NCBI RefSeq assembly: GCF_001619985.1
Contig: NW_017264195.1
Coordinates: forward strand, 2,356,001-2,420,000
Length of the DNA: 64,000 bases
Direction of reading: 5' to 3'
Source: Xylona heveae TC161
Lineage: Eukaryota > Ascomycota > Xylonomycetes > Xylonales > Xylonaceae
Shown: in pieces, positions 1 through 12,462 of the stretch
Position numbering within the stretch: position 1 is the stretch's first letter
How the letters are laid out: every line of letters begins with the position of its first letter
Translations under genes and position numbers: made by a program
The notes under the pieces: generated by a model
The model's database searches: none
What the model was told of the DNA's origin: nothing
What the model saw: only the letters and a program-made list of their open reading frames with translations

Positions 1-3000
1 CAAAGCCGTTCTCTACCTCGTCTCTGCCAAAAGTGAGGTTATTCATACCTAAAACGGGTCAGCAAAATTGAAAATCCCTAATTCCAAATTGCATGCATGC
101 TTACATCCTTGACTGGCAGACGAGGCCTTGAATGCTTTGAAAATGACATCAACGATTCTTTGGCTCGTCAGCACATTGCCGGCGCAGCAAGCTGCCTCAG
201 GACTCGGCCGTAGGAGCGAGTTTTCGGGTATTTCGATAGTAATCGGTGCAATGGCGCCTTGGTTCAGTGGAATATCTGCGTCCACCATACAACGCAAAGC
301 GAAGATGATTGCGGAATGACAGATGGCGATGGGCGCATTCCAATTTCCTTTTCCACAGTTAGTACCTTTGGTTGACAAAAGGCAGCACTCCAATTACTTA
401 CCATAGGCCTCTGGTCCGGTTCCATCAAAATCGAAAACAGCGGAGCCAGTCTTCTTATCGATTGACACCTTGAGCTGAATTGGAGTTCCGTCGTCCATGT
501 AATCAACTGCTTCGAGCTCCGTGCGGTCCTGCCGCTCCGCAATATCTTTCAACATGTTTCGCACTGCCTGTTCTGAAGCTCCCTGAATCTCGGCCATGTA
601 TAATTGGACAACGTCGAGGCCATAGTCACGAATAAGAGCCTGAATCAGTTGAGTGCCTCGGTGGTTAGCGGCAGCTTGGGCCTTGATATCGGAGATGTTG
701 TCTCGAAGGCATCGTGTCCCACTGCATCCAGGGTGCTCAGATGGCTTCATGAGAAGATTTATCAGTTCCTCCTCCTGGAACTTTCCACCCCTAACTACCT
801 TGAACGCCTCCATGACTGCTCCTTCCTCCCACAGTTCTCGAGAGTTCGGCGGCATTGATCCGGGAAGCACTCCTCCAATATCGGCATGATGGCCTCGAGA
901 AGCCGTCCAGAAGATAATGTTTTTGCCTTCTGCATCAAACACTGGGGTGATGACGGTCAGATCAGGAAGATGGGTACCTCCGCACATAGGCGAATTAGAT
1001 AAAATAACATCTCCTGGCCTAAGATCATTTCCCCAATGGTTAATTTGCCATTTAACAGCGAACGCCATGCTTCCAATCATTGCCGGAACGTGGGGCGCAT
1101 TGGCAACTAGACCTCCATTAGAAGCGAAAACAGCACAGGTGAAATCAAGTCGCTCCTTGATATTGGTGCTGACACTGGTCTTCTGAAGAGCGCGACCCAT
1201 CTGTTCGGCAATGCTCATGAAGCGATGTCCAAAGATTGACAGTTGAATAGGGTCCACCTTGTTGGATAACTTGTCATGCACATGGGGATCAAGGTCAATA
1301 ATCACCATGGCGGAAAGGATGGTAGCCGTAGCATTCGGCAGGACGACAATGGTCTGCGTGTTGTCAATGATCATGGCGGGACCTTGTATCTTTGCGCCCT
1401 GAGAGAGGGTGGGAAGCTGATATGTTGGTGTCGCAGTCCATCCCGATGGGGCGAAGTAGACCTGGCTATACTTCGAGGGCTTTGGCGGTGAGGTCTCTAT
1501 TAAGCCCTTCAATTCCTCCAGGGGAGAACATGATTCCTCAATAACACTCTTTCCGGTAGACCGGACACGAATGTCATCCACAATGACAGGTCTATCTGAG
1601 GGAGTGAAGCCAAATTCCTTCTGGTGGGCGTCGTAAAACGCCTTGACAACGCCCCCTTCCTTATCAGTTTCCTGAATCATCAGGGGTGTGTCACTGCCTT
1701 GGAAACGCAAGTTGTAGTAACGATCCGTTGAGATTTGAGCATAATTGCAGCCCTGATCCAGCAGCGCTTGCTCGGCTCTGTCCTCAATAGTCTTGAACCC
1801 AGTCATGAGCGCCTCCGAGCAGCCAGACTCATAATTTAGAGCAGATGGCATGCGCTCCTCATGCGAAATATCAGCCAGGGCCATTCCATAGGCCGACAAA
1901 ATCGATGAATATTTATGGATCAGGACCCGCCTAATGCCAAGAACCTTGGCAATTGAACAGGCATGCTGTCCTCCAGCACCACCAAAGGACGCTAGGTTAT
2001 GACGACCGGCATCGTGACCTTTCGCCTCGGTGAGTGCTCGAATCGGTCTGCACATTGCTTCATTGGCCACGTCGAGAAAGCTAAGAGATATGAGCGGTTG
2101 TGTTGCGGTAAAAAGGGTGGCTCAAAAACACTTACCCGGCAGCGACCTGCTCGAGCGTGAGTCCCAGATTCGTTTCATTGTTAATCTCCTTTGTGAGCAG
2201 AGCAAACAATTCTCTGCTTCTTTCGACATCCAATCCCTCGTTTTCGTTGGGGCCGAAAATTTTGGGAAATGAATCTGGAATAAGTCGACCCAAGACTACA
2301 TTGGCATCGCAGACTGTCAATGGACCGCCTTTTCTGTAGCACGCCGGTCCAGGGTGGCTTCCTGCGCTGTCCGGACCCACGGCAAATAACCCATTTCGCC
2401 AAGTCAAGATACTGCCACCGCCAGCGGCGACAGTATTGATATCTAGCTGAGGACTTTGGATTGTAACTCCAGCAGTAGTGGTCTCAAAAATAAGCTCCGG
2501 TTCGCCCGCGTACCGGGAAACATCAGTCGAAGTTCCTGTTGAAATCGGTCAGCGATTCAGCATTACTTAAATACTGCACTCAAGTCATGCTGCTTACCTC
2601 CCATGTCAAAACCAATCACCGGTGTCCCATCGTTATCATCGAAGCTGGTCTTCGCATAGCCTGTTACGCCTCCCGCAGGCCCGGAAAGAATGGCTCTGAG
2701 ACCAGAAAGTCTATCAAAAGTTAGTCAGTCATACAGACATCTTCGTGCCGTGTGCCGCACCTCGAAAACTCTACAAGGCCTAAACAGCGATGATCAGTAC
2801 GTGTATTTTTTTTGGCATATAAGCAAGAAACTTAGTCGTACCTCCGTCGCTTTGCATAAATTCGCATCGGCAGTTGCTTGACTCCAGGTCGGTAAAGCCA
2901 GATACAAATCCTTCAATGTATTTCTTAATCTCCGGGGTGAGATAAGCGTCCGCAGTAGCTGAATTTCCTCTCGGCACAGCTTTGATCACTGGAGCTAACT

Positions 3001-3878
3001 CGCAGGACAGGGAGATATTTGTGAAGCCAATATCAGCCGCTATTTTGCCAACAGCTAGCTCATGATCTCGGAACGTATAGCTGTGCATGAGACAAACTGC
3101 TACTGAGCGGTAGCCGACATCGTAGAGTTCCTGTAGGTCTTTTCGGACCTTTTCCGTGTCTAAAGAAGCATCAGCGAACCTTGCTCTTCTACGTGCAGAA
3201 ATTGCCCTTGCCGTACCCATTGGTTGTAAAATTCTCACGGCCTCGCCAGTGACGCCTTGGACAAGATCTTTGTCCGCGGAAATGTCGATCTTTTCCGGCA
3301 CATTGCTTTCAGACCACGCCTCAAGCGTGACTCGCTCCGAGACCTCAACGACCTTGCTGTACAAAACATCGGGTTTGTTGATTGCAAGGTCAAACATGCG
3401 AGGACGAGACTGGTTTCCAATGTGTAATAAATCCTTTAAAATTCACAAGGCGTTTTAGTGCATAATCTTTCCTTGGGCATAGTAAAATCACATACCTTGA
3501 GACCTTCAGTGACAACAAGGGCCACGTCTGCACCTTTTCTTTCTAATAAGGCATTTGTAGCGACAGTGGTGCCCATTCGAATGGACTCTGTTCGGCGTTA
3601 GAATTCAAGTAGTTGCAAGTCAGCGTTACAGGAGAAAAGCAGTACTTACCGACTCCTGTCAGAGAGATCTTTTGTCCTTTCGGATAGGATTTGCCGGTGG
3701 CTCTTTCTAAAACACGTCGAATGGCTTCGACAGGAGCATCTGGGTAATTACCCGGATCCACCGAAAGAAGCTTTAACACAATATCATTTTGGCCTGGGAC
3801 AGAGGCAACGCAATCCGTGAATGTTCCACCTCTGTCAATGGCAATACGGATGCCCGGCTCAGGGGCTTTGGCAATCAT
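1..3878 (-). CDS. OXP1: 5-oxoprolinase (ATP-dependent), 3' end cut by window
   Basis: Hydrolyses 5-oxo-L-proline to L-glutamate with ATP in the cytosolic gamma-glutamyl (glutathione) cycle. The N-terminus has the HyuA nucleotide-binding signature DRGGTFTD (residues about 17-24), followed by [16 protein letters not shown]. Downstream are [13 protein letters not shown] and [11 protein letters not shown]. The HyuB half starts near [20 protein letters not shown] and includes [14 protein letters not shown] place the start at the first in-frame ATG (3878), just before the HyuA signature. Exons (minus): 3650-3878, 3496-3587, 2842-3433, 2761-2779, 2598-2710, 2136-2535, 402-2080, 105-347 and 48 to beyond 1. 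All eight introns are GT-AG and keep frame. About 1,138 residues lie in the window; the family is about 1,280-1,350, so only the glycine-rich C-terminus is missing. The fourth exon is only 19 nt. A bacterial-type hydantoinase is less likely because HyuA and HyuB are fused. Confidence 0.95.
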
Positions 3879-5394
3879 CTTGGGTTCAGGTGCCAACGAT
3901 GCTCAACGCATCAAATGTAAGGAATGAAGATGAAACAAAAGTAAATATTTGACCTTACATGGTCCCAAATGGAAATTGGACATCTTAATATATACAGTCA
4001 ATGACAACTATGGTTCTTGTCCCTCATTGCACCGCGAACCTGCGAGTTGGACCCCTCCACGCTGATCGGCACGATAACGATCTTGCCGACGGTTGATAGA
4101 GTGGAGGGCTAACCGACGAGAACGAGCAAATCTTCGGCAGCTACGACCAGTCTTCCGTTCCCTCAGTCGCCCATCTCGTATGGCCAATGAGGAGTCTCCA
4201 ACGTAATTCGATAGAAAACGCAATGGAAGGCGGATAGCTATCGAAGACATGTGGAGCACCAGACAACCGGGTCTTGATTCTGAAGCCGATCGTTTGCCAG
4301 TGTGGAAACTCTAGAAGAGATTACTCTACTGGCCTGCAGCCTTGCAACTTAAGTTAATGGGCCCATAGAAGGGCGCGCGCTGAGCCTGCGTCCAAGATGC
4401 TCGGGCTCGCGTCACCATAACCGCGGTGAAAGGTATCGATCGGTCTTATTACTGCAATTTATCGACACGAGCTCGAACCAGAAAAGCCGACTCAGACGCG
4501 AAATTGTCGAGCCATCTGCAGTCTCTCGGATGCTCGAGCCGCATTCCTACATGAAGCACCATCTCTCGCGAGTAAAAGCTGCCAGAAGCTGGTGTATGGC
4601 GGGTAGGATAACTTTTAGTAGCCGTCAATCGCACCTCGTGTCATGTGTTTGGATATTTCAGGCCCTTTTTTGTTATACATTAAGCGTTGCATTTTGACGC
4701 CATGGTCCAACGTTGATATTCATTGGCTGTTTCGTGTGCCGCACTCTTGTACTGTACAAGTGATGTTCCCTGCCACCACATTTATGATACCATGGGTTCG
4801 CGATCCCAACCACCTAAAATTCAGCCATGGAAATACCATTCTCGACCAACACACGATGTAACCACTCACTCGAAAGTTCAGAATTCTGAATCATTTTGCA
4901 AAAAGAACAGTATCCGTCCTGTCCAGCATTCAAATACGCTCAGTCAAAAAAGAGGCCTTCAACCAACGGAAGGCTTGCAAGAAAAGTGAAGCCGTGAGGC
5001 GGTCGCTGTGTTGGCAATTCGCTTAGGCGCACACCTCACGAAGCCCAAAGCTGCAACCCGACAGATTATTTGTTCAGCTTATAGGGAAATTCGGATATCT
5101 GGGCGTCAGATTGTCGTCAAAGACATGTTATAGCCAAATAATTGTCGGTCTAAGATCAATCGAGCACACCGCCTACTATCGACATTGCATTGCGGAGGTC
5201 CAAGTCTCCGCTCCTCAGTTGCAACAGTTTAGCCAGCAACGGAGGCTTTATATAACTCACCTCAGGACACGCTCAGCGAGCTTTCCTGCCTTTCATCTTA
5301 AGGACAAATTTCCATAACATACAGAAATAATTTCCATTTTAATACCCCACCGCTCCGCCAATAAACCCACTGTCGACGCAGAAAACCCGCCATC
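3879..5394. other. Intergenic, divergent promoter region (1.5 kb)
   Basis: This lies between the starts of 5-oxoprolinase (minus) and the small membrane protein (plus), so it should carry both promoters. Short open frames exist at 4008-4259 and 4643-4989 but show no recognisable motif, splice structure or biased composition. I do not call a gene, RNA or repeat. Confidence 0.6.
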
Positions 5395-6045
5395 ATGGCC
5401 GGTATGGTACTGGTTCGACGAAAATATCACTGGCCAGAGGCGCAGCTGAATATCTGGGTTATTATTATGCTAGCGGCGGCAGCAACGGTGCTGGGCATCT
5501 TTGCTGATTTCATCACTGTCCAGCATACCCTGCGATTGGGGATTCCTTGGTAAATTAATCCAACCTAGGTAATACATTACATGGACACAGAAGGCTGATA
5601 ACATCTTAGGCTCTTTCCATTCGAAGTTGCTACAGGGTCCTTGGCGATTCTATTCATCATAGTAATGCTGGTCCTTATTGGTCGACGCATGTTGCTGCCA
5701 GGAATTGTGCTAGTAGGCACTTTCATCCTCTTTGTGCTATGGCTCACAGGGCTGGTTGAGACATCAATCACGCTCTTCGGCGCATCGAACAATGTCAACT
5801 GGAATTGCCAGCGCTACGTGAACGATCAGAAAGTTACAGGGCAAAGCATCAATACCTTGGCATGGCTTCAGCAAAATAGCATATGTACGTTCCCATGATA
5901 CTGTGGCCAACAGAAATCGATAAGCTGACAATCATTTAAAGGTCAAAGCTGGATGGCCGCATTTGCCTTTAATTTGATCGGCACGGTATTTTTGCTTTGG
6001 ATGTTTATCATGGCGGCGCAGGTCAATCGGGACGAATACGATTGA
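5395..6045 (+). CDS. Small four-helix membrane protein, unknown function
   Basis: I do not recognise the family. The model has exons 5395-5549, 5610-5884 and 5942-6045 with GT-AG introns that keep frame, giving 177 residues. Four hydrophobic segments are visible: WVIIMLAAAATVLGIFADF (about 22-40), SLAILFIIVMLVLIG (about 62-76), IVLVGTFILFVLWLTGLV (about 84-101), and a C-terminal segment within AFNLIGTVFLLWMFIMAA. The loop before the last helix contains NVNWNCQRYV. This layout (short cytosolic N-terminus, 2+2 helices, charged tail NRDEYD) is like MARVEL or tetraspan-type fungal membrane proteins, but no signature residue proves that. ATG 5395 follows an adenine-rich leader. A second in-frame ATG lies only two codons on. 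The 3' end faces the next gene (convergent). Confidence 0.82.
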
Positions 6046-6444
6046 AATCTGGACGAATATTATGAATCTCCTTTAACAATCCATTTCTTGAACACCAAAA
6101 TCGTAACTCCGCACGTCTCCTTTGGAGATAGATGATACATCGACGAGTAATGACAAGACAATACAAATACGTGTTGTGAGAATTTCGGGAAGTATCCGGG
6201 AGCAATGGCGTTTGGGGATTTTAAGACCTTTTACTATAACTCCAAGCGAACTGGGTAGACATCTGCATTGAACGGCTATATCATTTAATATCGAGCATCA
6301 CGAGCGATTTTTTTGGTAATTGCAAGAAGATAAGAAGATATATTTCTAAAGCCAGATTGTATTAGGCGAAGCTAGAGATATTCGAAAGGGATATCAATTG
6401 AGAAAAAAAAATTCTTCGTATAGATGCGACTCGCATTGTCGAAA
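6046..6444. other. Convergent intergenic spacer, AT-rich
   Basis: Holds the 3' UTRs of the membrane protein gene (plus) and the small hydrophilic protein gene (minus). AT-rich, with an A8 run near 6404. Nothing else is evident. Confidence 0.6.
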
Positions 6445-6773
6445 TTAGTTCGAGAACTTCTCGGGGACCTTCTTTCTAAGAGGATATTAGCATTGCTCCT
6501 GTGAAATAAGACCGAAAAGAGTGTAGCTTACCCAGTGAACTTTTCGAACACACCGCGAGCACCGTCGGTGATCTTCTCGTTGGTGCTACGGTCAAGGGTC
6601 TGGCCGTGGCCGTACTTCTTCTCGACAGCATCGAGACCTAAATCTTCGTGTCAGTAATTGTCGGATTCGATCGACTTCGTTTATAACTGGCTCCATAGAC
6701 ACGCACCCTTGTCAACGTAGTCCTCCTGCTGGTCCTGAACCGGGGGGTTTCCGCCTTGCTGCTGAGAAGACAT
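6445..6773 (-). CDS. Small hydrophilic protein, 67 aa, unknown function
   Basis: Three short exons (6707-6773, 6532-6637, 6445-6475) joined by GT-AG introns of 69 and 56 nt give a 67-residue protein with no cysteine and no hydrophobic segment. It starts MSSQQQGGNPPVQDQQEDYV, continues DKGLDAVEKKYGHGQTLDRS and ends TGKKVPEKFSN. The pattern DKGLDAVEKKYG, then TNEKITDGARGVFEKFTGKKVPEK, matches a widespread family of tiny fungal proteins that look like hydrophilins and are often abundant in spores or under stress. That role is recollection of the family style, not shown here. Every intron phase is consistent, which makes a chance ORF unlikely. It is too short and too spliced to appear as a single open frame. 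Confidence 0.82.
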
Positions 6774-7805
6774 TTTGGATGGAGTTGAGAGATATGAATC
6801 TTAATGGGATGCTTAACAGTCTGTGGGATGTTTTTCTGCTGGAAAATCAAGTCCAAAGATCTGGGGACGGGCTGGGCTATTTCTACTCTGACATGAACGC
6901 TTGTTTGGGGCTGGGGTCACCAGGGTTTTACGTCATCGGAGGCTTACACCAGCTGAAGGTGGGGCGGCACGCGAAATGAGCACAGATTGGTTACGGAGTA
7001 CTCTATAACCCCCGGCTCGGTACTCTTTCACCTCTGACACCGACAGAGATTCTATAGGCCCGTAATCTATAGTAGTCTATCAAGGTCTGATAGAGTACGA
7101 AGTCTTCCGCCATGGACTCTGCCTGGGTTGAGTGAGTCAAGCATGTGAAAGGCTTTGCTTTGTTGAAGAGGACGATGGTCAACAGACTTCCTCTTCTCCA
7201 GCCCACTTTGATGTGTAATTTATTGATTTGTTAACTATGGCCATCGACTTCATTTGCAATCTCTCAATTGATTCTGTAGATCGATCGCTGGGGTGCAGGA
7301 CCCTGAATCTACGAGGAGAAATCGCCCACGAAGAGCTCAGCAATGCTTGGGGCGACCGGCAAGAGGCCCCACGTCGGCTACTCCGATACCTTCTAACAGC
7401 TGGCCGGCCACGCTACAGCGACACCTTGTGGGGACTAACGCCTCACAAGGCTTGGCAGTGATGTCCTTTTTGAGAACAATGAGAGTTGATCCATGCATAT
7501 AGGTACTTCGTACATGGAGTTTCAAGAGGGGGAACAAAGGATTATACGCTCTGTTCCATAGCTGTTCGTAAACTGTGCCCGTATACACCAAATATGATCA
7601 TCTAAAAGTGAGGCAGCCATTTCTCCATCTGGCAAAGCTCGTCATCAGTCGCTTATCGGCACGTGCCGCTAAGATAAGGCTTCGCATATCTCTTGCGACT
7701 GCTATTGACATGAGTCGGAGACTTGTCATGGGTTTGATTCAACTCCTAGTCACGGATCCTGCAGTTCGCCAACAAGCAATGGTTTGACCCTCGCCATTCG
7801 GGAAG
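6774..7805. other. Intergenic, divergent promoters
   Basis: About 1 kb between the small hydrophilic protein (minus) and the SNF2-RING gene (plus). One TACGGAGTA copy lies at 6992-7000. Short open frames between 7228 and 7787 have no supporting motif and are left uncalled. Confidence 0.55.
6992..7000. repeat. TACGGAGTA motif, copy 1
   Basis: Exact 9-mer in the divergent region 6774-7805. Three further exact copies, in either orientation, occur at 15442-15450, 15534-15542 and 16339-16347, all intergenic. Confidence 0.7.
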
Positions 7806-10800
7806 ATGGCCAGTCCTCGCGTGTGTGCTAGCATTTTAGGTAAATTCTTGAACTGCAAAGTCGCTGTGTAAAGCGTGTTGCAACCAATCTGACGTGTTTA
7901 GGCGCGACTTCGCATGACCTCGTCAACTTGCTTCGGGTGCCATCAGAGAGATTTGATTCACAGGATATCGATAGAGCTGAAGGGCCTCCAAAAAAGCGTG
8001 CCCGTCTTACAAATGGCACCAAAGATGGAACATCATCTCCTCAGCCCAAAGATTTTGTGGTTTTGGCCTCTTTCGGATTAGACGTGGTACGATCATCTCA
8101 CCTCTTCCTCTTCAAACAGTTGTTTCTGACTGCGCGTTAGATTTTCACAGCGGATTCTGACAGCGCTCAAGTATTGGATGATGTTGACTCAACTTCTGTC
8201 GAGGATGAATGGGATGTAACGGTTCGGGCCATCATAGAGACGGCGCCATCCCAATATGATATTGTTCTCGCCAACCCGACCACTGGCCGTTGCATGACCC
8301 TCGAAGCCTTATCGGATACCCTGCATCAGGATTTTGAAGACTGGCAGATTGCGCTTGGGTTGGGAACAAGAATGACCTCTCGTGCACTCTCTACTTTTCG
8401 GCTTCGTGTCCCTCGGTCAGACAACAAGGGGCGACTAAAATTACGGGCAAAGATACTTTGGCGCATCGCGCGGTCGCTGGGTGACTGTCCAAAGAGTGAT
8501 AGGCAGCGTCTTCTTGAACGATATTTTGCTACTGGGAAGCCCAATCGAGCAAGTCAAAGGCTGCTTCAGGACTTTTATGAGTCGGTTCACGTTCCGCCGA
8601 CAGACCAAGAGGTGCATCCTGCTGTGCAGAGCGACTTGGTCGATTGTCAACTGTATCCCTTCCAGAGACGGACTGTAAATTGGCTTCTCCACCGAGAGGG
8701 GATGGAGTTCAATTCTTCCGGGCGGCTAACTCCGTACGAACGGCCAGAAGGCGAACTTGTTCCCCCGTCGTTCTATAGCGCCACCGATGCAGAAGGACGT
8801 CCGTTCCATTTCAGCCATCTGCTCAATTACGTTACAGATGATATTTCAAACGTTTCTTTTTCTACATCAAACGTTCGAGGGGGAATCTTGTCGGAGGAGA
8901 TGGGTTTGGGTAAAACCGTTGAACTAATTTCGCTCATATGCCTTCACCGGAGAACATTACCCACGCAGGAGCTCATATTCGATCCCTATTCCCACGAATA
9001 TGTAAGACCTTCATCCGCGACGCTCATCATCACGCCGCCTACTATCTTACAGCAGTGGCAAAAGGAGTTAGCCTCTCGCGCACCAAGTTTGAAAGTGATG
9101 GAATATAAGGGAGTAAAGCGGCAATGGGCAGCTTTAGGCAAAGAATGGTCAGAAGACACGGCATTAGGAGCTACAGTATCAAACGACGAGCTTGTGTCAA
9201 TCTTGATGGAACACGATGTCGTTTTGACGACATACTCTGTGCTGTCAAGCGAGATTCATTACGCCAATGCTCCCCTACAGCGAAACCTCCGACACTTGAA
9301 ACGTTACGAGGCAAAGCGAAGTCCATTGGTCCAAATTTCTTGGTGGCGAGTATGTCTCGACGAGGCACAAATGGTCGAAAACGGCGTCAGCAACGCTGCA
9401 ACTGTTGCTCGCCGCATCCCTCGGTGCAATGCATGGGCCGTTACCGGAACTCCATTGCGTAAAGACATCAGAGACCTTCTGGGACTTTTGATATTTCTCA
9501 GATATGAGCCATACTGCGAGACGGCCGTTTGGAATTCGCTCGTTCAGGGTCATAAAGATGCCTTCCGATCCATTTTCGAGGCCTTGGCCTTGCGCCATAC
9601 GAAGGATCTTGTAAGGGATGACCTTCGCCTGCCTCCACAGACGCGTCTTGTGATTACTGTCCCGTTCACTCAGATTGAGGAGCAGCATTACAGCCATGTC
9701 TTCCAGCAGATGTGCGACGATTGTGGACTAGACACGGACGGAGGACCTCTCAGCGCATCATGGGATCCGGATAATCCTACGACCATTGAGAAGATGAGAG
9801 GTTGGCTGCGGCGACTCCGTCAAACATGTCTTCATCCCGAGGTCGGCGGTATCAATCGAAGAGCTCTTGGCTACCATAATGCTCCGTTGAGGTCTGTTGG
9901 CGAAGTCTTGGAAGTAATGATTGACCAGAACGATGTTGCTGTGAGGACGGAAGAGCGATCTCACCTCATGTCCCGTATAAAACGAGGCCAAATGTTCGAA
10001 AACAAGAAGGAAACTCAGAAGGCGCTAGATATTTGGATGGAAGCACTTCGACAAGTTCAAGACATTGTCGCGGATTGCAGGGCTTCTCTCATGAGCGAAA
10101 TGAAGAGGCATGCGGACGTGGAAGGCAAGTCGGTTGGGACGACAAAAACGCCAAAGAGAAGTGATTCTGATAGCGAGGACGAGGAGGATGAGGATATGCA
10201 TGAAAAAATGGGTCGCATTGGAGCCCACCGTTTACGGCTCCGTAGTGCACTAGAAATTGAGCATATATGCACATTCTTTGCCGCAAATGCTTATTACCAG
10301 CTGAAGACGAACCCCGACCTCACGGAACCAGATTCTGATCGATTCGCAGAGTTGGGAAAGACGGAAGAAGAGTTTTACGAAAAGGCCAAACTTCTTCGAA
10401 AGGAAATCCTATCGGAGGTACTTGGTAGGGTCAACAAACTAATAGACCGAATGGGAAAGCAAGCAAAGACCAAGGGATTCACGACGATACCGGAAATATT
10501 ACCGTCGATGACCTCTGGCGGTATTGAAAATCGAAAGGTTTTGGAGCGGCTTGATGAACTCACCGAATCTTTGAATGAACAAGGAGAGCAGTTGGATCAA
10601 TGGCGGGACAAAATGGTCAAGCTGTTGATTCAGCCTTTGGTCGACCAGGAAGAGGGAATGGAGCTCCAGGGTGACGAATATGAAGTCTCGACGAAACATC
10701 AAGAGGAAGTATACGTCTACATGGATGCTCTTCGTGCGACAGTCGCCGATCGCCATGGCGCTTTGACGGGCCAGATTAACACTCTCATCGAAGGCGAGAT

Positions 10801-12462
10801 GAAGATTGCCTTGAGTAGGGCCAAGGAAGGCGAAGGGCCGCTACCAGCCCTGCTGCAAGAAGTTCTCGCTACCCGGGCAAGATTAGTGCCGGAAAAGTCC
10901 CTTGGATCCATCCGCGGTATCCTTTCCGAATTGCGAAATCTTGCCACGGCGCTTCGATGGCAGGAAGACGGTGGCAGCAGCCGTGCTACTGCGGAACTGG
11001 CGCTTGTCGAAGGAGAAATCCAGCGCCTGCATAAAATATCGATCGCACAGACGAGGGCTTTGGCCGGCCTGGAAAAGGAAATGGAGCTATTTCGACAGAC
11101 GATGAACTTGCGGCTAGATTATTATCGGCAACTCCAACAAATCTCAGACACGGTGGCACCCTTTGAACCGGCGGAAGATGAAGATGTTGATAAAATATAT
11201 TCCTCAATGGAAGACAGCGAAAAGAAGCTTGCAAATAAAGTCTCATCGCTGAAAGCCAAAGGACGATATTTGCTTCATCTCAGGAGCGAATCTGACAGCA
11301 AAGAGACACAGCGGCTGTGTATCATTTGTCAACAAAATTTTGAAGTCGGAGCGCTCACTGTTTGCGGCCATCAATACTGCAAGGATTGTATGCGGCTTTG
11401 GTGGGCTCAACATCATAGTTGTCCTATCTGCAAGCGACATCTCAAATTGACGGACTTGCACAATATTACGTATGTAATGATTCTTGTGTGATATGAGATT
11501 TTATTAACGTGGAACAGATACAAGCCTCAAGACCTGCATGTTCAGGAGGAAGCTCAAGTGGCCGACGATGTCGATCAGAGTGTCAAATCCAGCCCTTCTT
11601 CCATATACTCAAACGTCAGCACCACAACGCTGAACCAGATCCAGAACATTGATCTGACCGGGTCGTTTGGAACAAAAATCGATACGTTGGCGAGACATAT
11701 TCTTTGGTTAAGGGAGCACGACCCCGGCGCCAAGTCGCTTGTCTTCTCGCAATTCCGCGACTTTTTGCAGATTCTTGGGCCTGCGTTTCAGCGGTTCAAA
11801 ATTGGATACACCTCGATAGATATGAAGAATGGAATTGAGGGTTTCAAAAACGATCCGGCGGTACGTTGATTACTCTTTGTCTTTTGCTAAGCGCCGGCGC
11901 TATCGGCGAGAAAACGGAAGCTGGCCTGACATTCTTGGAATAGATTGAATGCTTTTTGCTGCACTCTCAAGCCCATGCTTCGGGTCTTAACCTTGTCAAC
12001 GCCACCCACGTGTTTTTATGTGAGCCTCTGATCAACACTGCTATTGAGCTGCAAGCCATTGCGCGAGTACATCGGATCGGTCAACAGCAGCCAACAACCG
12101 TTTGGATGTACCTAGTGAAAGATACGGTGGAAGAAGCCATTTATGATATATCGGTTGCCCGACGTCTTGCACACATGGGCGGCCGATCGAGAAGCGTGTC
12201 GGGAGCAACTACACCTGCGGTGAGTGAAAGGGAGCTAGATGCGGCCAATTCGTATGAGCTGCAGCAAGCGCCGTTGAGCAAACTGCTCGGGAAGCGGGCT
12301 AGCGAGGGCGAGGTGGTTGAAAAGGAAGATTTGTGGAATTGCCTGTTTGGCAAGTCGCGGAGAAGATCCAATCTTCCCACTTCGAGTCCGCTGGCGACTG
12401 AGGTTGGCCGACACTTGCGGGCCACTGCTGCCGAAGAGCGTCGAGCAAACGGCCAACCGTGA
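7806..12462 (+). CDS. SNF2-family ATPase with RING finger (SHPRH/Irc20-like E3 ligase)
   Basis: Predicted nuclear DNA-dependent ATPase and ubiquitin E3 ligase, probably acting in replication-stress tolerance or recombination like SHPRH/Irc20. Exons 7806-7839, 7902-8086, 8141-11469, 11518-11860 and 11944-12462 give 1,469 residues in continuous frame. Visible in order: Walker A GGILSEEMGLGKTVELISL (about 318-336); motif II as DEAQ (about 479) in place of the usual DEAH; SNF2 motif AVTGTPLRKD; a long coiled, charged insertion with an acidic block (SDSEDEEDEDM); a C3HC4 RING from CIICQQNFEVGALTVCGHQYC to CPICKRHL (about 1,132-1,172); then the C-terminal helicase lobe with SLVFSQFRDFL and motif VI ARVHRIGQQQ (about 1,335). 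A RING between the two helicase lobes defines the SHPRH/Rad5/Irc20 group. No HIRAN domain is seen, which argues against Rad5. PKKRAR near residue 65 is a likely nuclear signal. Confidence 0.93.

Noticed and set aside
4008-4989. Small frames in the 5-oxoprolinase upstream region
   Set aside because: No motif, no splice partner, no compositional signal.
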